DNA from: Streptomyces sp. TLI_235
GTDB taxonomy: Bacteria; Actinomycetota; Actinomycetes; Streptomycetales; Streptomycetaceae
Length of the DNA stretch: 64,000 nt
Assembly: GCA_002300355.1 (NCBI GenBank)
Contig: NSGV01000002.1
Location: 1,860,001 to 1,924,000, forward strand
Reading direction: 5' to 3'
Part shown: positions 1 to 7,446 of the stretch, in pieces
Position numbering within the stretch: the first letter of the stretch is position 1
How the letters are laid out: each line of letters begins with the position of its first letter
Translations under genes and position numbers: made by a program
Notes under the pieces: generated by a model
Seen by the model: the letters and a program-made list of their open reading frames with translations, nothing else
The model's database searches: none
What the model was told of the DNA's origin: nothing

Positions 1-90
1 GCGGGACCGGGCTCGGGGGCGGGGCGGGGGCGGAGTTGGGGTCTGGGTCGGGGTCGGGTCATGACGGGCCTCTCAGCGACGGTGGCAAAT

Positions 91-102
91 GAGAGCGCTC
101 TC
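91..102. promoter_or_regulatory. Perfect palindrome GAGAGCGCTCTC, distal LacI-type operator candidate
   Basis: A perfect 12-bp palindrome, repeated identically at 231-242, both upstream of the GH16 glucanase gene. The GAGCGCTC core resembles operators of LacI-family sugar regulators in actinomycetes, such as the CebR box with its GGGAGCGCTCCC core. Two copies 140 bp apart would allow looping. The regulator is not visible in this window. Confidence 0.7.
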
Positions 103-196
103 GACCGGAGAGTGACGACCGGATCCCTGACTGTCAATCCATCGGGTCAACTTTCGAAGGAAAGTGCCGGTTCAAGGTCTGATTCTCCTTCAGTTA

Positions 197-242
197 TTGA
201 CATCAATTGCCGCTCGCCGGTACCAATTTCGAGAGCGCTCTC
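197..242 (+). promoter_or_regulatory. Candidate promoter with overlapping operator for the GH16 gene
   Basis: A TTGACA -35 hexamer lies at 197-202 and a TACCAA -10-like hexamer at 221-226, with an 18-bp spacer. The second GAGAGCGCTCTC palindrome (231-242) starts five bases after the -10, where a bound repressor would block initiation. The gene start is 40 bp further on. The hexamers are seen; promoter activity is inferred. Confidence 0.55.
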
Positions 243-281
243 AGTAGGTTCCCTCCGTCCCCCACCCCACGAGAGGCACCC

Positions 282-1679
282 ATGCGGCTCAGACCACGCG
301 TTCGGCACCTGCTCACCGCGGCCGGCCTGCTCGGCCTGCTGGCCACCGGCCTGGCCGGCACGATGAACGCCGAGGCGAGCGTGCCCCCGGCCCCGTCCGG
401 CTGGACCCAGGTGTTCGCCGACGACTTCAACGGCCCGGCGGGCAGCGGCGTCAACACCACCAACTGGCGCTACACCACCGGAACCTCCTACCCCGGCGGG
501 CCGGCCGGCTTCGGCACCGGCGAGATCGAGACGATGACCGCGAGCACCGCCAACGTCGCGCTCGACGGCAGCGGCAACCTGCGGATCACCCCGGTCCGGG
601 ACGCCGCCGGCAACTGGACCTCCGGCCGGATCGAGACCAACCGGACCGACTTCCAGCCGCCGGCCGGCGGCAAGCTGCGCATCGAGTCCCGGCTGCAGAT
701 GCCGAACGTCACCGGCGCCGCCGCCAAGGGCTACTGGCCGGCGTTCTGGGCGCTCGGCGAGCCGTTCCGCGGCAACTGGTGGAACTGGCCGGGCATCGGC
801 GAGATCGACATCATGGAGAACGTCCAGGGCCTCAACAACGTCTGGGCCACCCTGCACTGCGGCACCAGCCCCGGCGGGCCGTGCAACGAGACCACCGGCA
901 TCGGCGGTCAGCGCGCCTGCACCCCGAGCTGCCAGAGCGGCTTCCACACCTACGCGGTCGAATGGGACCGCTCGACCAGCCCGCAGCAGCTGCGCTGGTA
1001 CCTCGACGGCGTGCAGTTCCACACCGTCAACTCCAACCAGGTGGACGCGGCGACCTGGAACGCCGCCACCAACCACGGCTTCTTCGTCATCCTCAACGTG
1101 GCCATGGGCGGCGGCTTCCCCGGCGCCTTCGGCGGCGGACCGGACGGCGGCACCGTCTCCGGCGTGCCGATGGTGGTCGACTACGTGAGCGTCTGGCAGT
1201 CCGGCGGCGGCAGCACGCCCACCCCGACGCCCACCCCGACGCCGACGCCCACCGGCACCACCCCGCCGGGCAACCGGGACGCCTACAGCCCGATCCAGGC
1301 CGAGTCGTTCAACAGCCAGTCCGGGACGGCCACCGAGACCTGCAGTGAGGGCGGCCAGGACATCGGCTGGCTGGCCAACGGCGACTGGGCGCAGTACAAG
1401 GGCGTCAACTTCGGCTCCACGCCGGCCACCCAGTTCCTCGCCCGGGTCGCCTCCGGCGCGGGCGGCGGGGTCAGCGGCCTGGTGGAGGTCAGGCTCGACA
1501 GCCGCGGCAACGCGCCCGTCGGCTCCTTCGCCGTCGGCGACACCGGCGGCTGGCAGAACTGGCGCACCGTGCCCGCGAACATCTCCGCAGTGACCGGCAC
1601 CCACGACGTGTACCTCACGTTCACCAGCGGCCAGCCGGCCGACTTCGTCAACGTGAACTGGTTCGACTTCGGCCACTGA
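282..1679 (+). CDS. Secreted GH16 endo-beta-1,3-glucanase with C-terminal CBM6
   Basis: Predicted 465-residue secreted laminarinase-type enzyme. Residues 1-35 form a signal peptide with arginines, a leucine-rich core and an alanine-rich end. The GH16 domain follows, with the catalytic motif GEIDIME: nucleophile E174, D176 and acid/base E179. A Thr-Pro linker (about 308-331) joins it to a CBM6-type beta-sandwich (about 334-465, WLANGDWAQYKGV), which would bind beta-glucan chains. The frame is open to 207, but the ATG at 282 directly precedes the signal peptide. It is monocistronic, with operators upstream and a strong hairpin downstream. Likely role: degrading fungal or plant beta-1,3-glucan outside the cell; exact linkage specificity cannot be read from sequence. 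Confidence 0.93.
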   Translation: MRLRPRVRHLLTAAGLLGLLATGLAGTMNAEASVPPAPSGWTQVFADDFNGPAGSGVNTTNWRYTTGTSYPGGPAGFGTGEIETMTASTANVALDGSGNLRITPVRDAAGNWTSGRIETNRTDFQPPAGGKLRIESRLQMPNVTGAAAKGYWPAFWALGEPFRGNWWNWPGIGEIDIMENVQGLNNVWATLHCGTSPGGPCNETTGIGGQRACTPSCQSGFHTYAVEWDRSTSPQQLRWYLDGVQFHTVNSNQVDAATWNAATNHGFFVILNVAMGGGFPGAFGGGPDGGTVSGVPMVVDYVSVWQSGGGSTPTPTPTPTPTPTGTTPPGNRDAYSPIQAESFNSQSGTATETCSEGGQDIGWLANGDWAQYKGVNFGSTPATQFLARVASGAGGGVSGLVEVRLDSRGNAPVGSFAVGDTGGWQNWRTVPANISAVTGTHDVYLTFTSGQPADFVNVNWFDFGH

Positions 1680-1693
1680 CCCCGGCCGACAGC

Positions 1694-1731
1694 GCCGCGC
1701 CGCCGCACCCCTGACAGGGCGGCGGCGCGGC
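1694..1731 (+). terminator. Hairpin terminator after the GH16 gene
   Basis: Two perfectly complementary 13-bp arms (1694-1706 and 1719-1731, GCCGCGCCGCCGC) are separated by 12 bases, starting 15 bp after the stop codon. There is no U-tract, as is usual for actinomycete terminators. Confidence 0.75.
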
Positions 1732-1748
1732 CGCGTCCGGGCGCCGCC

Positions 1749-2036
1749 TCACTCGTCGTGCGAGTGCCGGTAGCGCAGCACCGGACCGTCGTGGTCGAGC
1801 CGGTAGACGCTGGTGGTGGGCCAGTACTCGCCCGCCTCGGTGGCGGGGAGTTCCGCGCGGAGGACCATGCGCAGGGAGGGTGGGGGCGCGAAGGCGTGGA
1901 CCCGCTTCAGATGGCCGTCCCAGCGGCCGCCGCAGAGTTCGATGTCCAGGATCGCGAAGGTGGTGGGGGTTCTGGTCACCCCGGCGATGCTGGCAGCCGA
2001 CGGGGGTGGGGGGCGTCGGGTCGGCGCGGACTCCAC
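1749..2036 (-). CDS. Small conserved-looking hypothetical protein
   Basis: A 95-residue protein with no signal peptide or membrane segment. After a low-complexity Pro/Ser/Ala start, the stretch from about residue 26 (FAILDIELCGGRWDGHL) looks folded, with a C-terminal RYRHSHDE tail. The first 20-25 residues may not be translated, because no good ribosome-binding site supports the 2036 start. It lies downstream of the amylase gene on the same strand, but a strong terminator separates them, so it is probably its own unit. I do not recognise the family. Confidence 0.5.
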   Translation of the reverse strand: MESAPTRRPPPPSAASIAGVTRTPTTFAILDIELCGGRWDGHLKRVHAFAPPPSLRMVLRAELPATEAGEYWPTTSVYRLDHDGPVLRYRHSHDE

Positions 2037-2067
2037 TCCTTCGGGGGGTTTCGCCGCCGCAACCGTT

Positions 2068-2100
2068 ACGGCCGCCGCACCACGGGGGTGCGGCGGCCGT
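2068..2100 (-). terminator. Hairpin terminator after the alpha-amylase gene
   Basis: Perfect 13-bp arms (2068-2080 and 2088-2100, ACGGCCGCCGCAC and its complement) with a 7-base loop, about 17 bp beyond the amylase stop codon. Confidence 0.8.
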
Positions 2101-2116
2101 CCGGGTGGGGCCGGTG

Positions 2117-3865
2117 TCAGGTGCGGAAGGTGTCGTTCAGGGTGACGAGGCCGCTCGCCGGGACGGTGGCCGTCCGGTTCGCGCCGCTCTCCCAGGTGAC
2201 GTTCCCGCTCGCGTCCTTGCGGATGTACTTGTACTCGAAGGCGGTGCCGGCGGCCATCGTGACGTCCAGCTTCCAGACCGGGTAGCTCGCCGAGGAGAGC
2301 AGCAGGGCGGAGCCGGTGTTCCAGTTGCCGAGGGCCGCGTTGTTGCCGACCACATAGATGTTCTGGCCGAACACGGTGGTGGCGTTGACCGCGAACGAGG
2401 CCCCGGTGGCGCTGGCGGTCGGGGTGGAGGTGGGCTGGCCGCCCGCGCCGACGTAGATCGCGACGGCGTCACCGGCGCCGATGGTGGCGGTGAACCGGCC
2501 GTCCGAGCCGACGGTGTAGCTGGTGCCGGTGCAGCCGCCGGAGACCGGGTCGCCGTGCTGGACGTCGCAGTAGCTGCCGGCGGGCAGCGAGGTCTGGAAG
2601 GTCTGGGTGATCGAGCCGGACTCGCGGTTGATCGCGACGAAGCCCTTGCTGCCGCGGCCGAAGGCGATCGCGTTGTTGCCGTTGGACCACCAGTTGGTCA
2701 TCGCGGTGCCGGAGACGGCGTTGCGGAAGCCGACCATGTTGGCGACCTGGCGCCAGGCGTGGGTGCAGTTCCAGCCGTCGCTGTAGCAGGCGTTGACCGT
2801 ACCGCCGTTCGGCGGGCCGTCGTCGTTGTTGGTGAAGGCGTAGCCGGAGTAGACGTTCGGCGAGCCGTAGGGGTGGGCCAGCATGAAAACGTTGGCCAGC
2901 GTGTACGCGGAGCCGTACTTGTAGGTGAGGGTCGAGCCGTTGCGCTCGGTGTCCCAGTTGTCGACGAAGGTGCGGGCCTGGTTGCTCGCCAGCAGGCCGT
3001 TGCCCCAGGTGGACAGGTCGGAGATCTTCCCACCGCTGAAGGCGCTCTTCAGCCAGGTGCCGGAGCGGAACTCGTCGACGTCGCCGAGGCCGGTGTACTC
3101 GGAGGGCTGGACGGGCTCGCCGGCGCCGTAGATGACCTCGCTGACCCAGTAGGCGTTCGGGTTGCTCATCTTGGCCTTGATGCCGGCCAGGTCGGAGGCG
3201 GCGATGTGCTTGGCGGCGTCGATCCGGAAGCCGTCCACGCCGAGGGTGAGCAGGTCGCTCAGGTAGTTGGCGATGGTCTGCTGGACGTACGTGGAGCCGG
3301 TGTTGAGGTCGGACAGGTTGACCAGTTCGCAGTTCTGCACGTTGGAGCGGTCGCTGTAGTTGCTGATCGCCTGGCGGCAGGAGTGGAAGTCCTGGTCCTG
3401 GTAGTAGCCCGGGTAGTTGTACTTGGTGTAGTTGGTGCCGCCGGTGCCCGTCCCGGAGCCGGCCGACATGTGGTTGACCACCGAGTCGGCGATCACCTTG
3501 ACGCCCGCCGCGTGGCAGGTGTTCACCATGGACTGGAAGGCGGTGCGGTCGCCGAGCCGTCCGGCGATCTTGTAGCTGACCGGCTGGTAGGAGGTCCACC
3601 ACTGGGCGCCCTGGATGTGCTCCTGGGGCGGCGAGACCTCGACGAAGCCGTATCCCTTGGGGCCGAGCGTGTCGGTGCAGGCCTTGGCGACGGAGTCGAA
3701 CTTCCACTCGAAGAGGGTGGCGGTGACGTCCTTGGTGCTGGGCGGGGTGGCCTCGGCGGTGGGGGCGATCGAAAGACCGGCGCCGATTGAGAGGGCCAGG
3801 GCGGCGGACGCGGTGAGTGCGCCGATCGCGCGGCCGCGGCGGCCTGCGCTGACGGTGGTGACCAC
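2117..3865 (-). CDS. Secreted GH13 alpha-amylase with C-terminal CBM20
   Basis: A 582-residue extracellular alpha-amylase (endo-1,4-alpha-glucan hydrolysis). A signal peptide of about 40 residues ends near TAEA-TPP. The TIM-barrel motifs are all present: DSVVNH (region I), GFRIDAAKH with nucleophile D216, SEVIY with acid/base E243, and VDNWDT with stabiliser D305. Region IV has Trp where many amylases have His (NWD rather than NHD). A starch-binding CBM20 fills roughly the last 95 residues (YVVGNNAALGNW). It is transcribed alone, with a dense repeat region upstream (3982-4030) resembling the one at the pullulanase gene, so shared maltose/starch control is likely. Confidence 0.95.
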   Translation of the reverse strand: MVTTVSAGRRGRAIGALTASAALALSIGAGLSIAPTAEATPPSTKDVTATLFEWKFDSVAKACTDTLGPKGYGFVEVSPPQEHIQGAQWWTSYQPVSYKIAGRLGDRTAFQSMVNTCHAAGVKVIADSVVNHMSAGSGTGTGGTNYTKYNYPGYYQDQDFHSCRQAISNYSDRSNVQNCELVNLSDLNTGSTYVQQTIANYLSDLLTLGVDGFRIDAAKHIAASDLAGIKAKMSNPNAYWVSEVIYGAGEPVQPSEYTGLGDVDEFRSGTWLKSAFSGGKISDLSTWGNGLLASNQARTFVDNWDTERNGSTLTYKYGSAYTLANVFMLAHPYGSPNVYSGYAFTNNDDGPPNGGTVNACYSDGWNCTHAWRQVANMVGFRNAVSGTAMTNWWSNGNNAIAFGRGSKGFVAINRESGSITQTFQTSLPAGSYCDVQHGDPVSGGCTGTSYTVGSDGRFTATIGAGDAVAIYVGAGGQPTSTPTASATGASFAVNATTVFGQNIYVVGNNAALGNWNTGSALLLSSASYPVWKLDVTMAAGTAFEYKYIRKDASGNVTWESGANRTATVPASGLVTLNDTFRT

Positions 3866-4193
3866 GGTGTCTCCTGGGGCTGGGTGGGGGTGAGCCAGGG
3901 CCGCCCGCGGCGTAGGGGTGGCGGGCGGTGGTGCAGGAGTGGGGGCGCGACCGCGATACGCCGTCGACGCGGACCCGCTGCTTCAAGTTTCTGCAAGACC
4001 GCTGAAACTTGCAGGAAACTTTCAGCGCGCCGAATTTACGGCGGGCGTGAACGGAGCGTCAAGAGTGTCGAAGACAACGAATCGGACTCGCCGGTAACAT
4101 CCGCCGATTCCCTTGATACCTCCTCCGGACCCCGTCGCGTCTAAGAGGGGGACGCCAACAGCACGACAATCGGACACACCGGGGGACGACGGT
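3866..4193. other. Divergent intergenic region, amylase / sigma factor
   Basis: The only clear structure in these 328 bp is the operator-like repeat block described at 3982-4030. The right part, before the sigma-factor start, holds no hairpin or palindrome I can defend. GC is lower here than in the flanking genes, as expected for promoters. Confidence 0.6.
3982..4030 (-). promoter_or_regulatory. Operator-like repeats upstream of the amylase gene
   Basis: Read on the minus strand, this stretch has TTTCAGC, then TCTTGC, then GAAAC in close series, flanked by further TGAAAG, TGCAAG and CTTGAAG elements. Nearly the same series occurs upstream of the pullulanase gene at 15893-15912. Streptomyces amylase genes are known to be controlled by the LacI-family maltose regulator MalR/Reg1 through repeats near the promoter. 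Assignment to MalR is inference. Confidence 0.65.
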
Positions 4194-4703
4194 ATGCAGA
4201 GAGCACTCGAATTCGAGGAGTTCGCGAGCTCCCGCACGCGCAGGCTCTTCCAGGTCGCGTACCTCATGTGCGGGGACTGGCACCAGGCCCAGGACCTCGT
4301 CCAGACGACGCTGGCCAAGATGTTCGCCATCTGGCCACGACTGCGCCGACGAGAGGACGAACCGGGGCTCGACGCCTACGCCCGGACCGTCCTGCTGCGC
4401 ACCTACCTCTCGCAACGCCGCCTCAAGCGCTCCACCGAGGTCGTGCTCGCCGAGATGCCCGACAACCCCCAGCCGGCCGGCCACGGCAGCGACCTGAGGC
4501 TCACGCTCACCGCCGCACTCGGCCAACTCCCGCCCCGCAACCGGGCGGTGGTGGTCCTACGGTACCTGGAGGACCACAGCATCGAGGCGGTCGCCGAGAT
4601 GATGGGCATCTCCGCCGGCGCGGTGAAGAGCCTCAACACCCGTTCCCTGGCCCGGCTTCGGGAGATCCTCGGCGAGGACCGCGAACTCCTCTTCCGGCTC
4701 TGA
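4194..4703 (+). CDS. SigE-family (ECF-like) RNA polymerase sigma factor
   Basis: A 169-residue two-domain sigma factor. Region 2 is near residues 13-75 (RTRRLFQVAYLMCGDWHQA, then DLVQTTLAKMF) and region 4 near 105-160 (LGQLPPRNRAVVVLRYLED, then GAVKSLNTRSLARLR). There is no linker expansion, typical of the actinobacterial SigE-type family. The frame opens at 4113, but the ATG at 4194 has GGGGGA eight bases upstream and fits the family N-terminus. The next gene, 38 bp downstream, encodes a membrane-anchored protein in the usual position of an anti-sigma partner. The inducing signal is unknown. Confidence 0.85.
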   Translation: MQRALEFEEFASSRTRRLFQVAYLMCGDWHQAQDLVQTTLAKMFAIWPRLRRREDEPGLDAYARTVLLRTYLSQRRLKRSTEVVLAEMPDNPQPAGHGSDLRLTLTAALGQLPPRNRAVVVLRYLEDHSIEAVAEMMGISAGAVKSLNTRSLARLREILGEDRELLFRL

Positions 4704-4741
4704 CTCCTCCCCGCCCCTTCACAGCTCCCGGAGTGCGCACC

Positions 4742-5557
4742 ATGGACATCGAAGACGACCTCAGCAGGCTGCTCGGCGCGGGCGCCGAACACATCCACGT
4801 CCCCGTTCAGACCATCGTCGCCGAGGCCGCCACCCGCGGCCGCAGGCTGCGCCGCCGCCGGCGGATCACCCAGGCGCTCGGAGCGGTCGCCGCGGTGGCC
4901 CTGCTCACCGGCGGGGTGGCCGCGTTCGGCCCCGACGGCGCCCCGCACGGCCAGGCACCCGCGGGCCCGGTCGCAAGCTCGACCGCCCTGGGCGTCCTCG
5001 GCCCGACCGACCCCCCGGTGAACGGCAAGGTCGCCACCACCCCGGCGGGCATGCTCGGCATCTTCGCCGCGCTGCTGCCGGACTCGGCCCGGCTCAGCGC
5101 CTACTCGGGCGGCGGCTCCTCCACGGGCGGCGGCCTGCTGATGGCCCGCGCCGACATGGACCTCGGCGACCACGTTCCGGTCACCGTCGACATCACGCTG
5201 GTGCGGGCCACCGTTCCCACCGACGGCGACTGCCCCAACACGGAGAGCTTCGGAGGCCTGCCGCGCGAGCGGTGCAGCCGCACGCCCGAGGGGTACCGGC
5301 TCGCCACCGAGCCCATCCAGGGCGGCGGCCAGCGCTACCTGCTGCAGCGGCCGGACGGCATCACCGTCGAACTGCTCCTCCACGACGGCGTCGTGAGCGG
5401 CGAGGGCTCCACCATGAAGTTCACCAGGACCCGGGAGGAGCCGCCGAAGACCGCGGACTTCTGGAAGCAGGTCGTGCGCTCGCCGCTCTGGGACACCCGG
5501 GTCGCGGTGGACATCGCCAGGGACGGCGCCAACCGGGCCGCCGCCGCGCAGCGCTGA
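4742..5557 (+). CDS. Membrane-anchored protein paired with the sigma factor (putative anti-sigma partner)
   Basis: A 271-residue protein. It starts with an acidic segment (MDIEDDLSRLLGAG), followed by a basic stretch (about 33-40, RRLRRRRR) and one membrane helix (about 42-62), giving a type II topology with a roughly 200-residue extracytoplasmic domain. Two cysteines (DGDC and RERC) lie in that domain. It follows the SigE-type gene in the same operon, so a regulatory role is plausible, but there is no visible zinc anti-sigma motif (HxxxCxxC). Structural homologues of this N-terminal layout are common beside SigE-type sigma genes. Function is inferred from context only. Confidence 0.75.
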   Translation: MDIEDDLSRLLGAGAEHIHVPVQTIVAEAATRGRRLRRRRRITQALGAVAAVALLTGGVAAFGPDGAPHGQAPAGPVASSTALGVLGPTDPPVNGKVATTPAGMLGIFAALLPDSARLSAYSGGGSSTGGGLLMARADMDLGDHVPVTVDITLVRATVPTDGDCPNTESFGGLPRERCSRTPEGYRLATEPIQGGGQRYLLQRPDGITVELLLHDGVVSGEGSTMKFTRTREEPPKTADFWKQVVRSPLWDTRVAVDIARDGANRAAAAQR

Positions 5558-5575
5558 GCGCCGGGCCGGGCGGGG

Positions 5576-5914
5576 TCAGACCGCGTCCGGCCCGCGCTCG
5601 CCGGTCCGGACGCGGACGATGCCGTCCACCGGCACGCACCAGACCTTGCCGTCGCCGATCTTGCCGGTGCGGGCGGCGGCGACGATGGTCTCCATCACGT
5701 CCTCGGCGTCCTCGTCCTCGACGACGACCTCGATCCGCACCTTGGGCACCAGGTCGATCCGGTACTCGGCGCCGCGGTAGACCTCGGTGTGGCCGTGCTG
5801 GCGCCCGTAGCCGCTCGCCTCGGTGACCGTGAGCCCGTGCACCCCGCGCTCCTGGAGCGCGGTCTTGACCTCGTCCAGCTTGAACGGCTTGACGATGGCG
5901 GTGATCAGCTTCAT
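5576..5914 (-). CDS. glnK: PII nitrogen regulatory protein GlnK/GlnB
   Basis: A 112-residue PII signal protein that senses 2-oxoglutarate and ATP/ADP and, in actinobacteria, is modified at Tyr51 by adenylylation. The start MKLITAIVKPFKLDEVK, the T-loop with Y51 (EVYRGAEYRIDLVPK) and the C-terminal loop GKIGDGKVWC are all intact. It overlaps the end of amtB by 4 bases (ATGA), so the two are translationally coupled, and GlnK is expected to dock on AmtB. glnD, which usually follows glnK in Streptomyces, is absent: the next gene is the convergent sigma operon. This is either a second amtB-glnK locus or a rearranged one. Confidence 0.95.
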   Translation of the reverse strand: MKLITAIVKPFKLDEVKTALQERGVHGLTVTEASGYGRQHGHTEVYRGAEYRIDLVPKVRIEVVVEDEDAEDVMETIVAAARTGKIGDGKVWCVPVDGIVRVRTGERGPDAV

Positions 5915-7230
5915 ACGGTGGCGGCCTTGTCGGACGGGTGCTGTGCCAGCACGGTGGCGTGGGCCGTCGTGCCGTGGCCCAGGACGCCGTGATCGTACGC
6001 CGTCTCGGCGTGCACGGCGAGGTCCAGGCCGGTCAGTTCGTGCTCGGCGGAGGCGCGCAGGCCCATCAGGCGGTCGATCGCCTTCCCGATGCCGTAGGTG
6101 GCGGCGAAGGCGTACGCGCCCACCGCCAGCACCGCGAGCAGCTGCCTGCCGATCAGGGTGAGGCCGCCGTGCAGCAGTCCGACCGGGCCTCCGGTCATCA
6201 CGGCGGAGGCGAAGACGCCGATCAGCACCGTGCCGATGACGCCGGCCACCAGGTGGACGCCCACCACGTCCAGGGAGTCGTCGTAGCCGAAGCGGAACTT
6301 CCAGCTCACCGCGTAGGAGCAGACCACGCCGGCGGCCAGGCCGATCGCCAGGGCGCCCAGCAGGTCGACGCTGCCGCAGGAGGGGGTGATCGCGACCAGT
6401 CCGGCCACCGCGCCGGAGGCGGCGCCGAGCGTGGTGGCGTGGCCGTCGCGGCGCTTCTCCACCAGCAGCCAGCCCAGCAGGCCGGTGCAGCCGGCCGCCT
6501 GGGTGTTGAGCAGGACGGCCGCGGCGGTGCCGTTGGCGCCGAGCGCGGAGCCCGCGTTGAAGCCGAACCAGCCGAACCAGAGCAGGCCGGCGCCCAGCAG
6601 CACCAGCGGCAGGTTGTGCGGCCGCATGGCCTCCTTGCGGAAGCCCAGGCGCGGGCCGAGCAGCAGGGCCAGGGCGAGGCCGCTGGCACCGGAGTTGACC
6701 TCGACCACGGTGCCGCCGGCGTAGTCCAGTGCGCCGAGCTTCGCCAGCACCCAGCCGTGGGGCGAGAAGACCCAGTGTGCGACCGGCACGTAGACCAGCA
6801 GGGTCCAGGCGGCGGTGAAGGCCACCCAGGCGCCGAACCGGGTGCGGTCGGCGACGGCGCCGCTGATCAGCGCCGCCGTGATGATCGCGAAGGTGAGCTG
6901 GAAGGTCGCGAAGAGCAGGGTCGGCACATGGCCGGTGAGGCTGCCCGGGGTGATGCCGGCCATGCCGAGATGGTCGAGGCCGCCGATCAGGCCCCAGCCG
7001 CCGGCGTCCGGGCCGAAGGCGAGGGAGTAGCCGGCCACCAGCCAGACCACCGTCACGACGGCGATCGACACGAAACTCATCATGATCATGTTGAGCACGC
7101 TCTTGGTGCGGACCATGCCGCCGTAGAACAGGGCCAGTCCCGGGGTCATCAGCAGGACGAGCGCGGTGCTGGCCAGCAGCCAGGCGGTGTCGCCGGTGTC
7201 GAGGCCGGCCGTGGAGTCAGCGAGCAGCAT
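5911..7230 (-). CDS. amtB: Ammonium transporter Amt with Glu at the first twin-His position
   Basis: A 439-residue Amt/Mep/Rh channel of about 11 membrane helices. Family signatures are seen: GLALFYGGMVRTKSVLN and the DSLDVVGVHLVAGVIGT helix carrying the second pore histidine, H326. At the first pore position the usual VHINAG is replaced by VVEVNSG, putting Glu (E177) where twin-His Amts have His. This substitution is known in fungal Mep1/Mep3-type transporters. The C-terminal tail (from about 385) is longer and more polar than in E. coli AmtB. It is co-transcribed with glnK and has GlnR-like half-sites upstream. Confidence 0.94.
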   Translation of the reverse strand: MLLADSTAGLDTGDTAWLLASTALVLLMTPGLALFYGGMVRTKSVLNMIMMSFVSIAVVTVVWLVAGYSLAFGPDAGGWGLIGGLDHLGMAGITPGSLTGHVPTLLFATFQLTFAIITAALISGAVADRTRFGAWVAFTAAWTLLVYVPVAHWVFSPHGWVLAKLGALDYAGGTVVEVNSGASGLALALLLGPRLGFRKEAMRPHNLPLVLLGAGLLWFGWFGFNAGSALGANGTAAAVLLNTQAAGCTGLLGWLLVEKRRDGHATTLGAASGAVAGLVAITPSCGSVDLLGALAIGLAAGVVCSYAVSWKFRFGYDDSLDVVGVHLVAGVIGTVLIGVFASAVMTGGPVGLLHGGLTLIGRQLLAVLAVGAYAFAATYGIGKAIDRLMGLRASAEHELTGLDLAVHAETAYDHGVLGHGTTAHATVLAQHPSDKAATV

Positions 7231-7324
7231 GCGGAACCTTCCCGTGCAACGCGCCTGCGGGTGGTGGGGGGCGCGCCGGTCGGGAGAGTCTGTCCGCGGC
7301 GTATTTCCCGTCGCGGACGCCCGT

Positions 7325-7369
7325 GTTTCCGCGGTGTTTCGTGTTGCGTCGGGGTTTCCGGAGTCTCAC
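7325..7369 (-). promoter_or_regulatory. GlnR-like box array upstream of amtB-glnK
   Basis: On the minus strand the order is GTGAG, GAAAC, GCAAC, GAAAC and GAAAC, with spacings of 11, 11, 7 and 11 bp. The Streptomyces GlnR consensus is gTnAc-n6-GaAAc repeated with 11-bp phasing, and its best-known targets include amtB-glnK-glnD. The array is 95-140 bp before the amtB start. The half-sites are seen; GlnR binding is inferred. Confidence 0.65.
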
Positions 7370-7393
7370 ACCGCGAGATCGGGGCGGGGACGC

Positions 7394-7429
7394 GCGAGGG
7401 CCCGGCGGCCGTGGCCGCCGGGCCCTCGC
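7394..7429 (-). terminator. Long hairpin terminator after the M4 protease gene
   Basis: Two perfect 17-bp arms (7394-7410 and 7413-7429, GCGAGGGCCCGGCGGCC) separated by 2 bases, so the real loop is formed by opening the innermost pairs. It starts 17 bp past the protease stop codon and could also insulate the GlnR-region promoter. Confidence 0.8.
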
Positions 7430-7446
7430 TCACTGCCGGATCAGAC

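Noticed and set aside
1..63. Possible minus-strand gene start or regulator at the left edge (MTRPRPRPQ...)
   Set aside because: Simple G-rich sequence at the window edge; no fold or motif can be judged from 20 codons.
1215..1272. Minisatellite-like ACCCCGACGCCC repeat
   Set aside because: It is the Thr-Pro linker of the GH16-CBM6 protein, a normal feature of secreted hydrolases.
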